A DNA stretch of 16,698 nt. It comes from Chitinophagaceae bacterium. Its GTDB lineage: Bacteria > Bacteroidota > Bacteroidia > Chitinophagales > Chitinophagaceae. Numbering within the stretch: position 1 is the stretch's first letter; each line of letters opens with the position of its first letter. A model generated the notes under the pieces. That model was not told the DNA's origin. It saw nothing but the letters and a program-made list of their open reading frames with translations, and did not search any database. This document shows, piece by piece, positions 1 through 7,142 of this stretch. A program made the position numbers and the translations under genes. The DNA lies in NCBI GenBank assembly GCA_013205585.1, contig JABMML010000064.1, forward strand, positions 1-16,698. The letters are read 5' to 3'.

Positions 1-647
1 CTTCTTTAAAGAAGATGATGTTACCTGGAGCAATCACTATCATCTCTCCTATTTTAATTGGATTTACAATGGGTCCTGAAGCCTTAGGTGGTTTCTTAGC
101 AGGTGCTACTGTAAGTGGTGTGTTAATGGGTATATTCCAAAACAATGCAGGTGGTGCTTGGGACAATGCTAAAAAATCTTTTGAAAAAGGTGTTGAAATA
201 AATGGAGAGATGTTCTATAAAAAATCTGAACCACATAAGGCTTCTGTAACGGGAGATACGGTGGGAGATCCTTTTAAAGATACTTCTGGTCCTTCAATGA
301 ATATCTTAATTAAATTAATGTCAATTGTTTCATTGGTTATTGCGCCTAGTTTAGCGCAATTGCATCCAACTAAAGCAATGGAGGTTAAATCACAAACTGT
401 TGAGATTTCAGTTATTAATAGCGATACAGCAGCGGATGCTAAAATCATTAATGATACCGCAACAACTGTAACTATCTCTGCAAATACTAAAACATTATTA
501 CAAGCTTTACAAGAAGAAGGTATTGCTCCAATTGACAATGTTAAGATTCAAATTAACAATGGTAATATTACAGTGAATGGCAAGGCCTTAACAGCAGAGC
601 AGAATGCTAAATTCTCCTCTTATCTTAAGACTAATAATAAAAAATAA
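1..647 (+). CDS. hppA: Membrane-bound proton/sodium-translocating pyrophosphatase, C-terminal part (5' truncated by window)
   Basis: Couples hydrolysis of pyrophosphate to pumping H+ (or Na+) across the cytoplasmic membrane. Only the last ~214 codons are present: the frame is open from base 3, so the ATG at 15 is internal, not the start. Visible family marks are the hydrophobic helix containing [11 protein letters not shown], then [32 protein letters not shown] (near residues 75-93 counted from base 15) and the final helix [15 protein letters not shown]. These match the last two helices and cytoplasmic catalytic loop of the family. The family normally ends soon after that helix; here ~95 further residues follow (about 115-210), polar, rich in T, N, I and V, with no cysteine and no membrane segment. 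As both termini of these pumps lie outside the cytoplasm, the tail should be periplasmic (inference). The residue that sets K+ dependence is outside the window. Confidence 0.95.
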   Translation, partial: SLKKMMLPGAITIISPILIGFTMGPEALGGFLAGATVSGVLMGIFQNNAGGAWDNAKKSFEKGVEINGEMFYKKSEPHKASVTGDTVGDPFKDTSGPSMNILIKLMSIVSLVIAPSLAQLHPTKAMEVKSQTVEISVINSDTAADAKIINDTATTVTISANTKTLLQALQEEGIAPIDNVKIQINNGNITVNGKALTAEQNAKFSSYLKTNNKK

Positions 648-720
648 GCCTAGAAAAGTTTACGAAAAAGGCTTATAATTTATAGCTTTAAAGCCTAAGT
701 TTAAAAAAATTAACAAAATC

Positions 721-748
721 CCTCCGATATTTTCGGGGGAATTTTTTT
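721..748 (+). terminator. Rho-independent terminator after hppA
   Basis: A seven-pair stem, CCTCCGA at 721-727 and TCGGGGG at 733-739 with one T-G wobble, has a 5-base loop and is followed by AA and seven T (742-748). A-rich sequence before the stem (taacaaaa) can pair with the T-tract and following bases (ttttgtta), lengthening the hairpin. It lies 73 bp after the hppA stop and separates hppA from the blaI promoter. Confidence 0.75.
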
Positions 749-764
749 GTTAGTTCCTATAATT

Positions 765-793
765 TCGTAGATTGCTTACGAATACAATCGTAT
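765..793 (+). promoter_or_regulatory. Candidate BlaI-type operator upstream of the repressor gene
   Basis: TACAATCGTA at 783-792 is an imperfect TACA-NN-TGTA dyad, the half-site type known for BlaI/MecI repressors, with seven of eight consensus positions matching. It ends five bases before the blaI ATG at 798. Just upstream, TCGTA (765-769) and TACGA (777-781) form a second dyad, and TCGTA recurs at 788-792, so related half-sites recur every 11-12 bp, about one helical turn. This fits autorepression of the blaI-M56 operon, but binding is inferred. Confidence 0.45.
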
Positions 794-797
794 AAAT

Positions 798-1175
798 ATG
801 AATAAGACTAGCAGACCTACAGAAAGTGAATTAGATATCCTTAGTATTTTATGGGAAAAAGAAAATGCGACTGTTAGAGAAGTGCATGAAGTTGTACAAA
901 AAACAAAGGAAGTGGGTTATACCACTACCCTAAAGCTCATGCAAATTATGAACGAGAAAGGACTTGTTACAAGAAATGTTAGTTCTAAAACACATATTTA
1001 CACCCCTAGTTTAAAAAGAGAAAAAGCGCAGGAGCAGTTTGTAGGTAAAATAATTCAAACCTTATTTAGTGGTAGCACTTCACAATTAGTTTTACAAGCC
1101 TTAGGAAGACAAAAGCCTTCTGATAGTGATTTAGCCGATATTAAATCCATGATTCAAAAATTAGAACGTAAATAA
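798..1175 (+). CDS. BlaI/MecI/CopY-family transcriptional repressor
   Basis: A 125-residue winged-helix repressor of the BlaI/MecI family (Penicillinase_R type). The N-terminal DNA-binding domain spans about residues 6-72: TESELDILSILWEKENATVREV, then the recognition helix region VGYTTTLKLMQIMNEKGLV and a wing that reads VSSKTHIYTP. The C-terminal part (about 75-125) is the helical dimerisation region, where the co-expressed protease usually cuts. Length is normal. In this family the dimer sits on TACA/TGTA dyads and is inactivated by proteolysis when the paired membrane sensor fires. The M56 gene begins six bases after the stop, so the two are almost certainly one operon. No beta-lactamase gene is nearby, so in this organism the pair probably controls something other than, or in addition to, beta-lactam resistance (inference). 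Confidence 0.92.
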   Translation: MNKTSRPTESELDILSILWEKENATVREVHEVVQKTKEVGYTTTLKLMQIMNEKGLVTRNVSSKTHIYTPSLKREKAQEQFVGKIIQTLFSGSTSQLVLQALGRQKPSDSDLADIKSMIQKLERK

Positions 1176-1181
1176 GCATTT

Positions 1182-2690
1182 ATGCATTTCTTAACCAATA
1201 TACCATTAGCTATTATAAATAATATAGGTTTCTTAGCTATATTATTTTTGGTATATCAGGTAGCGAAAAGTTTACAGGAAAAAGAGATACTTTCCCTTCA
1301 GGCTTCTCATTTATTTAGTATGGCAAGTTTTTTTCAATGCTTGGGCTTGGTTCAATTTATATTACTTCTATTTTACCCTTCACTTAGTTTTGAATTAGTA
1401 AGCGAAAATTTAAATTTAGTCAATACAGCTATATCCTCCTTATTTATCCAAGCGCCTATTAGTTGGCTTTCATTCATAGGCTGGCTTTATTGTTTTGTTT
1501 TAATAGCACTCATACTTAAGACGGCATTTCAATTCTATCAATTATCTTTTTTATTAAAAACATCTAATTTTTCAGACACAGATAAGTATACTTCTTTTAT
1601 AAATAGCCTACCTAATTATACTTCAGGCAGGAAAGTAAAACTGGGCATTTCATCTACCATTGAAACTCCTATCAGCTTTGGCTGGATAGAACCCATTATA
1701 CTTCTACCTATTGCCTTGGTCAATCAATTAAGCGTAAAAGAAATAGAGAGTATTATTTTACATGAATGGGCGCATATACTTAGAAACGACTACCTCATTA
1801 ATTTAATAACAAGCTTTGTTCAAGTAATTTTATTCTTTAATCCCTTTACTTATTTATTCAATAAAGAAATTAGCCTTCAAAGAGAAATTGCCTGTGATAG
1901 TTATGTATTAACTACTTCAGTAGAAAAATTAGATTACTTGAATACGCTCTATAAAATGGCAACTAGAATGCATGCAAAGGACGCAGCTATTCAAAATTCA
2001 AGCAAGTGGACAATGGGTTTTTTAAATATACCCAATGAATTTTTATACAGGGTGAAATTTTTGACAAAAACCAAAAGGTTTAATCTTATTCAGTCTACTA
2101 AAGTAATGCTCACTACTATACTAGCCAGTTTGTTATTTTTTATCCCTTTTGATAAAAAACAAAATAACTTAGTAACTAAGTTACAACCAAAGGTTTTATT
2201 CGCTTCAAAACTATTACCTACCAGCATAGTGATTAAAAAACCAACACATTTTAAATCAACAGATTCATATACTTCTATTCGTAAACAAAGTAGCCTTCTT
2301 CCAAAACAAATTGATGAAAATACAGAAGTGGTGAATACTTCCTATGATGAGATGGTACAAAAAACAATTAGTTGGATAAAAACGCGTGAAGTAGAGAATC
2401 AATTTGCTAATTATCAAGAAAATACGGAAGCTGTTGAATTTGAAGTGGCGGAGAAATTATTAATGCGTGCCATTTTCACCAACTACCAATTAAGAAGAGA
2501 ATTATTAAATGATCGTTTAACTAAAGCCACCAATGAAAAAGAAGCCATGGATTATGTGGTCAATAGTAAAGAATGGGAACAGATGCAACAATATGAAAAG
2601 TGGACTGCTGAATTTTTGCAAAAATATCCCCTACCTGAAGATACGACCACTTCTTTTTCTACTTTAAAGGCTCGCTTAATTGTTTACTAA
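1182..2690 (+). CDS. BlaR1-like M56-family membrane metallopeptidase
   Basis: A 502-residue integral membrane zinc protease, the usual partner of BlaI repressors. Hydrophobic segments lie at about 12-28, 44-64, 95-118, 205-226 and 307-321. The zinc motif HEWAH is at 194-198, and the conserved REIACDSYVL (233-242), with Glu235 as likely third ligand, follows. The soluble C-terminal part (about 322-502) contains no penicillin-binding SxxK/KTG transpeptidase-like domain as in staphylococcal BlaR1 and no TonB-type domain that I can recognise. It is a lysine- and glutamate-rich, largely helical-looking stretch. The stimulus it senses is therefore unknown. It starts six bases after blaI. The 3' end overlaps the opposite-strand WbqC gene by 32 bp. 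Confidence 0.87.
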   Translation: MHFLTNIPLAIINNIGFLAILFLVYQVAKSLQEKEILSLQASHLFSMASFFQCLGLVQFILLLFYPSLSFELVSENLNLVNTAISSLFIQAPISWLSFIGWLYCFVLIALILKTAFQFYQLSFLLKTSNFSDTDKYTSFINSLPNYTSGRKVKLGISSTIETPISFGWIEPIILLPIALVNQLSVKEIESIILHEWAHILRNDYLINLITSFVQVILFFNPFTYLFNKEISLQREIACDSYVLTTSVEKLDYLNTLYKMATRMHAKDAAIQNSSKWTMGFLNIPNEFLYRVKFLTKTKRFNLIQSTKVMLTTILASLLFFIPFDKKQNNLVTKLQPKVLFASKLLPTSIVIKKPTHFKSTDSYTSIRKQSSLLPKQIDENTEVVNTSYDEMVQKTISWIKTREVENQFANYQENTEAVEFEVAEKLLMRAIFTNYQLRRELLNDRLTKATNEKEAMDYVVNSKEWEQMQQYEKWTAEFLQKYPLPEDTTTSFSTLKARLIVY

Positions 2691-3297
2691 TTTCTTTTCC
2701 TCCTTCGCAAAACAACCAGTCTAGTATACTTAGGTTAGAAATAAAACCCTTACTTGATTCAAATACCTGTACATAGGGATACTGAATAGCAAACTGTTCA
2801 TAATTATTGGGTTGCCATGGGAGCGCTGAAACTTTCTTGAATTTTTCATTAATAGGTTCATTAATAGGTTCATTGATAGGTTCTTTGCAATCTATCAATT
2901 CCCATTTACCCTTAATTGATTTTTGTAGAAATTGATGACAGTCTTCTAAAAAATCAACTAAGTATTCTTTTTTTGTTGTGTAAAGCTTTTCGAGATCGGC
3001 TTCATAGTATTCAAAATAGGGGGCTCTTTTATAACAAGTTTTTATGGCCTTCAAATGCTGTGCTTGCCAAGGTGCATCATAAGCAATGAGAACATCCTTA
3101 ATGGCAGTTTTCTGCTCTCTTCCACCCAATATGGGAATAGTTAAATTCAATGGCCCTTGTGCACTTAAAATGATCATTCTATTTTTAAAACTCATTTTGG
3201 TAAAAGCAGCTTCTTTGTCAAAACATAACTGCTTTTGTTTATAGACTAATTCTATAAAGCAAATAGGCCCAAAATATTGATAATCGGTTATTAGCAT
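2659..3297 (-). CDS. WbqC-family protein
   Basis: A 212-residue soluble protein of the WbqC family, common across Bacteroidota. Its biochemical activity is not settled; some relatives lie in polysaccharide loci. Recognisable features are the N-terminal YFGPICFIELVYK, the FKNRMIILSAQGPLNLTIPI segment followed by GGREQK, and APWQAQHLKAIKTCYKRAPYFEYY (about residues 75-98), which is the most conserved part. Near residues 139-150 the tetrapeptide EPIN is repeated three times in tandem, encoded by a 12-bp repeat in a variable linker. The ATG at 3297 gives a normal N-terminus. The gene is divergent from the lipoprotein gene (81 bp between starts), and its last ten codons and stop lie inside the end of the M56 gene. 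Confidence 0.85.
   Translation of the reverse strand: MLITDYQYFGPICFIELVYKQKQLCFDKEAAFTKMSFKNRMIILSAQGPLNLTIPILGGREQKTAIKDVLIAYDAPWQAQHLKAIKTCYKRAPYFEYYEADLEKLYTTKKEYLVDFLEDCHQFLQKSIKGKWELIDCKEPINEPINEPINEKFKKVSALPWQPNNYEQFAIQYPYVQVFESSKGFISNLSILDWLFCEGGKEISKQLSEPLK
2845..2880 (-). repeat. Three-copy 12-bp coding minisatellite in the WbqC gene
   Basis: The unit ttcattaatagg occurs at 2845-2856 and 2857-2868, with a one-base variant (ttcattgatagg) at 2869-2880. Read on the minus strand each unit encodes four residues, giving three EPIN repeats in frame. Because the unit is a multiple of three, slippage would change linker length without breaking the frame. Confidence 0.9.
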
Positions 3298-3378
3298 GTC
3301 TTAACAAAAACTTATGTAAATATATTTTTACATTCTCCAATTAACTAATAATTTTTAATAATTTTATAGAAATCTTTT

Positions 3379-3843
3379 ATGAAGCCTACTGCTTACCTTT
3401 TATTAGCTGTTATTTTATTTTTTTCAGCCTGCGCCGAGCCTAGTCCACTTGTTTTTAAAGGTGTACAATCAATTAAAATTGAGAAAGCAAGTTTTGGTAA
3501 GAATATTTTTAAAGCAGACTTTGCTTATCAAAATCCCAATCGTTTTGGATTAGTGCTCAATAAATTAGATTGTAATGTATTTATCAATGACCAGTTATTT
3601 ACCCAATATAAATTAGATACCAACTTTACTATTCCAGCCAATGCAGCATTTGTATTGCCTACTACCATGGAAATAGAACTTAGTTCTTTATTAAAAAATA
3701 GTATTGATATTTTATTAAATAAGCCCATGAAAATTGGTATTAAAGGTAATGCGACTATTTCAAAGGGTATGTTTACTAAAACTATTCCTATTAATTTTGA
3801 GACGAATCAGAAATTAAATTTAAGAGAGGCTATTATGAAATAA
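3379..3843 (+). CDS. LEA14-like (LEA type 2 / WHy-domain) lipoprotein
   Basis: A 154-residue predicted lipoprotein. The signal peptide ends in a lipobox FFSAC with Cys18 as lipidation site. After it comes a beta-rich domain (about 25-152) carrying the pattern of LEA type 2 proteins: YQNPNRFGLVLNKLDCNVFIND, then a strand leading to FTIPANAAFVLPTTMEI. Such domains are single small beta-sandwiches; bacterial members are envelope proteins of unclear role. The residues after Cys18 (AEPSP) do not form the strongly acidic surface-export signal seen in many Bacteroidota surface lipoproteins, so a periplasm-facing location is more likely (inference). It is a single-gene unit divergent from the WbqC gene and convergent with pyrE. 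Confidence 0.8.
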   Translation: MKPTAYLLLAVILFFSACAEPSPLVFKGVQSIKIEKASFGKNIFKADFAYQNPNRFGLVLNKLDCNVFINDQLFTQYKLDTNFTIPANAAFVLPTTMEIELSSLLKNSIDILLNKPMKIGIKGNATISKGMFTKTIPINFETNQKLNLREAIMK

Positions 3844-3890
3844 CTTACTAATAAATTATAAACTTGGTTTAACTATTATAAATTCCAATA

Positions 3891-4520
3891 TTATATATTC
3901 CAATTACTAGGACTTTCTCTCCACTGCATTAATATTTCTTGGGTTTTGCTATCCACATCACCCTTCTCCACTGCTAGGTCAATTAAGCTTGCATAATTGG
4001 TTAAAGAATAATAAGGCACTCCAGCGGTTTTAAAGGCTTCGTCCGCTAATGCAAATCCATAATTAAATATGGAAACCATACCTACTACTTCCAATCCTGC
4101 ATTTCTTAAAACATCTACTACTTGTAAACTACTTTTACCTGTAGAGATTAAATCTTCAATGACTAAAATTTTATTCGTTGTGGCATAAGCTCCTTCAATT
4201 TGATTGCCTAGTCCATGTTCTTTGGGTTTAGGTCTAACGTATATATAAGGTAGTTTCAATTGATCTGCTGCCATCGCACCCCAAGGAATACCTGCGGTAG
4301 CCACGCCTGCTAACATATCAGCGCCTTCAAACTTTTCAAAAATGACATTACACATTTCACTTTTAATAAAATCTCTTACATAAGGGAAGGATAATACCTT
4401 TCTATTATCACAATAAATTGGACTTTTCCAGCCACTTGCCCATGTAAATGGATTATTTGGGCTTAATTTTACAGCACCTACTTGAAGTAGTTTTTCAGCA
4501 ACGGCTTTCTGATTTGTCAT
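3891..4520 (-). CDS. pyrE: Orotate phosphoribosyltransferase
   Basis: Converts orotate and PRPP to orotidine 5'-phosphate, the fifth step of UMP synthesis, in the cytoplasm. From ATG at 4520 the protein has 209 residues, a normal length. It has NPFTWASGWKSPIYCDNRK (about 23-41), AGVATAGIPWGAMAA (71-85), the flexible loop VRPKPKEHGLGNQIEG (95-110) and the PRPP-binding loop VIEDLISTGKSS (120-131), all classic for PyrE. An in-frame TTG at 4553 would add 11 residues, but they have no family counterpart, and a promoter-like TACATTTG lies inside that extension, so the ATG is preferred. It is divergent from the Nudix gene with 79 bp between starts. Other pyrimidine genes (pyrB, pyrR) are nearby but in a separate unit. 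Confidence 0.96.
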   Translation of the reverse strand: MTNQKAVAEKLLQVGAVKLSPNNPFTWASGWKSPIYCDNRKVLSFPYVRDFIKSEMCNVIFEKFEGADMLAGVATAGIPWGAMAADQLKLPYIYVRPKPKEHGLGNQIEGAYATTNKILVIEDLISTGKSSLQVVDVLRNAGLEVVGMVSIFNYGFALADEAFKTAGVPYYSLTNYASLIDLAVEKGDVDSKTQEILMQWRESPSNWNI

Positions 4521-4538
4521 AGGAATATTTTCTACTCG

Positions 4539-4546
4539 CAAATGTA
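4539..4546 (-). promoter_or_regulatory. Candidate -7 promoter element for pyrE
   Basis: On the minus strand this reads TACATTTG, a perfect match to the Bacteroidetes -7 consensus TAnnTTTG. It lies 18 bases before the pyrE ATG, predicting a leader of roughly a dozen bases. The expected -33 TTG is only partly matched (GTG, about 18 bases upstream), so this is a motif match, not a mapped promoter. Confidence 0.4.
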
Positions 4547-4599
4547 AAGTCAAATTGCTAGATTCACTTCAGGACTTACTAAATACTATACACATTTTT

Positions 4600-5022
4600 A
4601 TGCCCAAACAAATAATAGCAGCTGGTGGCCTGGTAACAAATGCCCAAGGAGAAATTTTATGGATATTTAGAAGGGGTTTCTGGGATTTACCCAAGGGAAA
4701 ATTAGATGAGGGTGAAACTATACAATCTTGTGCCATTAGAGAAGTACAGGAAGAAACCGGCATTCAGAACATCAAATTACATGAATTATTAAAATTTACG
4801 AATCATCTTTATTTTGATAAATATTTACAAGAGGAATTAGTGAAACGTACTTATTGGTTTCATATGACTATTGCAACTATGCAAAAAGGCATACCACAAA
4901 GTGCAGAAGATATAGAAAAAATTGAGTGGCATTCTTTGGCTACCGCTAAACATTGTTTAGAACAAACTTATCCAACTATAATAGAAGTTATAGAAGCATA
5001 CCGATTAAAAATTAATACTTAG
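4600..5022 (+). CDS. Nudix hydrolase
   Basis: A 140-residue single-domain Nudix protein that would hydrolyse a nucleoside diphosphate linked to another moiety; the substrate cannot be told from sequence. The Nudix box is complete and canonical at residues 33-55: G33, five residues, E39, seven residues, R47-E48-V49, E51-E52, G54-I55. It is preceded by the substrate-side strand FWDLPKGK. The ATG at 4600 gives MPKQIIAAGG, the normal start of this fold. A TTG at 4555 would add 15 residues without family support and run through the divergent pyrE promoter area. No fused domain is seen. It is divergent from pyrE and convergent with coaD. Confidence 0.88.
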   Translation: MPKQIIAAGGLVTNAQGEILWIFRRGFWDLPKGKLDEGETIQSCAIREVQEETGIQNIKLHELLKFTNHLYFDKYLQEELVKRTYWFHMTIATMQKGIPQSAEDIEKIEWHSLATAKHCLEQTYPTIIEVIEAYRLKINT

Positions 5023-5027
5023 AAAAC

Positions 5028-5048
5028 TCAGTTCATTGGTGAAACTGA
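5028..5048. terminator. Weak hairpin between convergent Nudix and coaD genes
   Basis: TCAGTTCA (5028-5035) and TGAAACTGA (5040-5048) pair over eight bases with one bulged A and a TTGG loop. On the minus strand the hairpin is followed by GAGTTTTC, a short T-run, so it could end the coaD transcript. On the plus strand no T-tract follows. It may be a weak or factor-assisted terminator. Confidence 0.35.
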
Positions 5049-5090
5049 ATTATACATAATAATTTAAGTAAATAGTAAAATATTTTAAAC

Positions 5091-5561
5091 TTACTTTTTC
5101 AAGCTTTTGATAACTGCTTCTGGTAAGAATGGAGAAGCGTCTCCCCCGTTTCTAATAATATCTCTAACAATGGTAGATGCTACAGAAGTATATTTAGGTT
5201 CTCCTGTTAAAAAGATAGTTTCAATATGTCTATCCATGGTGCGATTGGCATCGGCAATGGTTTTCTCATATTCAAAATCGCTTACATAGCGAATGCCTCT
5301 TAAAATAAATTTAGCACCAATTGATTGACAAAACTTTACAGTGAGTCCATCATAAATGGCAACTTCTACTTGGGGTTGGTCTTTGTAAATTTCTTCAAAC
5401 CACTGTTTTCTTTGATCTGCTGTAAACATAGGATCCTTGGAAGAATTGATACCAATACCTATCACCACTTTATCAAATAAGGGTAAGGATCTATCAATGA
5501 TATCAATATGTCCTAAAGTAACAGGATCAAATGTTCCAGGAAATAAGCAGATTCTTTGCAT
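5091..5561 (-). CDS. coaD: Pantetheine-phosphate adenylyltransferase
   Basis: Transfers AMP from ATP to 4'-phosphopantetheine, giving dephospho-CoA, the penultimate step of CoA synthesis. The 156-residue protein has the expected length and motifs: the N-terminal GTFDPVTLGHIDII with His18 of the (T/L)GH signature, the phosphopantetheine-binding region IYDGLTVKFCQ, ILRGIRYVSDFEYE (about 87-100), and the C-terminal ATP-binding SVASTIVRDI matching the ISSTxxR motif. The ATG at 5561 puts the start directly before the first beta strand, as usual. It is the last gene of the likely pyrR-pyrB-coaD unit, 54 bp after pyrB, and converges on the Nudix gene. An own promoter in the 54-bp gap is possible, but no clear TAnnTTTG is seen there. 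Confidence 0.97.
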   Translation of the reverse strand: MQRICLFPGTFDPVTLGHIDIIDRSLPLFDKVVIGIGINSSKDPMFTADQRKQWFEEIYKDQPQVEVAIYDGLTVKFCQSIGAKFILRGIRYVSDFEYEKTIADANRTMDRHIETIFLTGEPKYTSVASTIVRDIIRNGGDASPFLPEAVIKSLKK

Positions 5562-5615
5562 GGCTTAAAAGTAAGAAAATAGTTAGGAAAAAAGAGATAA
5601 AGACTAATTAACTAA

Positions 5616-6548
5616 TTAAGAAGGGTTGGTTCTACCTGTTAAAAGGTATAAACAAGCCATTCTTACTGCTACCCCATTTTCTACCTGGTCTAAAATGATG
5701 GAGTGTGGGCTGTCTGCCACATTACTATCTATTTCGACACCTCTATTAATAGGGCCAGGATGCATAATCACTATTTCCTTATTGAGTTTGTCTAGTCTAT
5801 TTTTAGTGATACCATAAGCTAGGTTATATTCTCTTAAGGAAGAGAATAAAGGCTGATTTTGCCTCTCTAATTGAATTCTAAGCACATTGGCAACATCGCA
5901 CCAAGCCAAGGCTTTGTCGATATTGTATTCCACGCGTACATCCATGGCTTTTTGTATATAGGTGGGAATTAAAGTAGGTGGCCCAGAGACCATTACTTCT
6001 GCACCCATTTTCTTGAGTAAATAGATATTGCTGAGTGCCACCCTGCTATGCATGATATCTCCAATAATGGCCACTTTTAAACCTGCTAATTTGCCGGTTT
6101 TTTCTTGCATGGAAAAGGCGTCTAATAAAGCCTGTGTTGGATGTTCGTTAATTCCGTCTCCTGCATTTATAATAGCTGCATTAATATGTTTGGCTAAATA
6201 ATGTGGTGCTCCTGAAGCGCTATGGCGCATGACCACCATATCGACCTTCATGCTAAGAATGTTATTGACTGTATCGAGCAATGTTTCGCCCTTGGCTGCA
6301 GAAGAATTAGAAACAGTAAAATTCACTACGTCCGCAGACAAGCGTTTTTCAGCTAGTTCAAAGGAAATTCTTGTTCTGGTGGAATTCTCGTAAAAAAGAT
6401 TCACAATGGTAACGTCTCTTAAAGTGGGAACTTTTTTAACGGGTCTTTGTAAAACTTCTTTGAATTGAGTAGCGGTAGATAAAATAAGTTGGATATCCTC
6501 GGTTTGGAGGTCCTTGATACCAAGAAGATGTTTGGTAGTTAGTGCCAT
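5616..6548 (-). CDS. pyrB: Aspartate carbamoyltransferase catalytic subunit
   Basis: Condenses carbamoyl phosphate and aspartate to carbamoyl aspartate, the committed step of pyrimidine synthesis. The 310-residue protein has the full motif set: carbamoyl-phosphate loop STRTR at 56-60, the mobile loop S82-S83-AAKGE with Lys86, HPTQALLDAF from 136, IGDIMHSRVA around 162-171 and HPGPINRG at 263-270. The length is normal for the catalytic chain. No pyrI regulatory subunit lies in the window, so the enzyme may belong to the type acting without, or regulated differently from, the E. coli holoenzyme; this cannot be settled here. It follows pyrR by 27 bp on the same strand, supporting co-transcription and PyrR-linked control. 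Confidence 0.97.
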   Translation of the reverse strand: MALTTKHLLGIKDLQTEDIQLILSTATQFKEVLQRPVKKVPTLRDVTIVNLFYENSTRTRISFELAEKRLSADVVNFTVSNSSAAKGETLLDTVNNILSMKVDMVVMRHSASGAPHYLAKHINAAIINAGDGINEHPTQALLDAFSMQEKTGKLAGLKVAIIGDIMHSRVALSNIYLLKKMGAEVMVSGPPTLIPTYIQKAMDVRVEYNIDKALAWCDVANVLRIQLERQNQPLFSSLREYNLAYGITKNRLDKLNKEIVIMHPGPINRGVEIDSNVADSPHSIILDQVENGVAVRMACLYLLTGRTNPS

Positions 6549-6575
6549 TAAAAAACAAAATTAGTATAAATTTTT

Positions 6576-7100
6576 CTAATCAACCAATAAAATAACGTCA
6601 TCCACCCCATCGTTCTCTTTCCATCTCACTTTTACCTTATAAGGACTAATATCTACCATTTCCTTACCTGTGAAGTCGGGTTGTATGGGTAATTCTCTAC
6701 TTGGCTTACGGTCAACCAAAACACATAAACTTACTTTAGAAGGTCTTCCAAAAGCAAGTAAGGCATCTAGGGCTGCTCTGATGGTTCTGCCGGTAAAAAG
6801 TACATCGTCTATTAAAATCACCGTTTTGCCTTCAATGCTAAAGGGTAAATCGGTGGCCTTGGCCATATGTAAATCTCTTCTAACATCATCTCTATAAAAA
6901 GTGATATCTAGTTTGCCATATTGCACTTTGTCTGCTGTTAGTTCTTGGTGTAAAGCAGCTACAATACGGTCGCTTAAGAATACCCCCCTAGGTTGTAAAC
7001 CAACAATAACGGCATTGGTTAAACCAGGATAAGTTTCTAAAATCTGATGTGCCAGCCTTTTTATGATGCTGGGAAGCTGTTGCTCACTAATAAGCGTCAT
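6576..7100 (-). CDS. pyrR: Pyr operon regulator / uracil phosphoribosyltransferase PyrR
   Basis: PyrR proteins have a type I phosphoribosyltransferase fold and in well-studied Gram-positives bind pyr leader RNA in response to UMP; many also convert uracil plus PRPP to UMP. From ATG at 7100 it has 174 residues. Visible are LQPRGVFLSDRI (36-46), the DITFYRDDVRRD segment (65-76), the PRPP loop VILIDDVLFTGRT (94-106) and LVDRKPSRELPIQPDFTGK (128-146), which is distinctive of PyrR. A TTG at 7193 would add 31 residues and overlap recF; the extension looks non-family, so it is rejected. The leader before this gene is under 80 bp, and I see neither the conserved PyrR-binding loop nor an attenuator terminator, so its regulatory mode here is open. 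Confidence 0.94.
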   Translation of the reverse strand: MTLISEQQLPSIIKRLAHQILETYPGLTNAVIVGLQPRGVFLSDRIVAALHQELTADKVQYGKLDITFYRDDVRRDLHMAKATDLPFSIEGKTVILIDDVLFTGRTIRAALDALLAFGRPSKVSLCVLVDRKPSRELPIQPDFTGKEMVDISPYKVKVRWKENDGVDDVILLVD

Positions 7101-7142
7101 GCTATAAAATTTTAATAAAATTACGTCCTTTTCTTGAATTTT

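Noticed and set aside
215..538. 107-residue minus-strand ORF opposite hppA
   Set aside because: Shadow of the pyrophosphatase frame; no start context or family resemblance.
750..767. Possible blaI promoter with TAATTTCG at 760-767 and TTG at 747-749
   Set aside because: One mismatch to TAnnTTTG and a spacing of only 10 bases to the TTG; not enough to annotate.
4521..4553. N-terminal extension of pyrE from a TTG at 4553
   Set aside because: The added 11 residues have no family counterpart and overlap a perfect TAnnTTTG motif; ATG at 4520 gives the normal length.
5603..5618. Tandem ACTAATTA repeat at the pyrB stop
   Set aside because: Two short copies in AT-rich sequence overlapping a stop codon; expected by chance.
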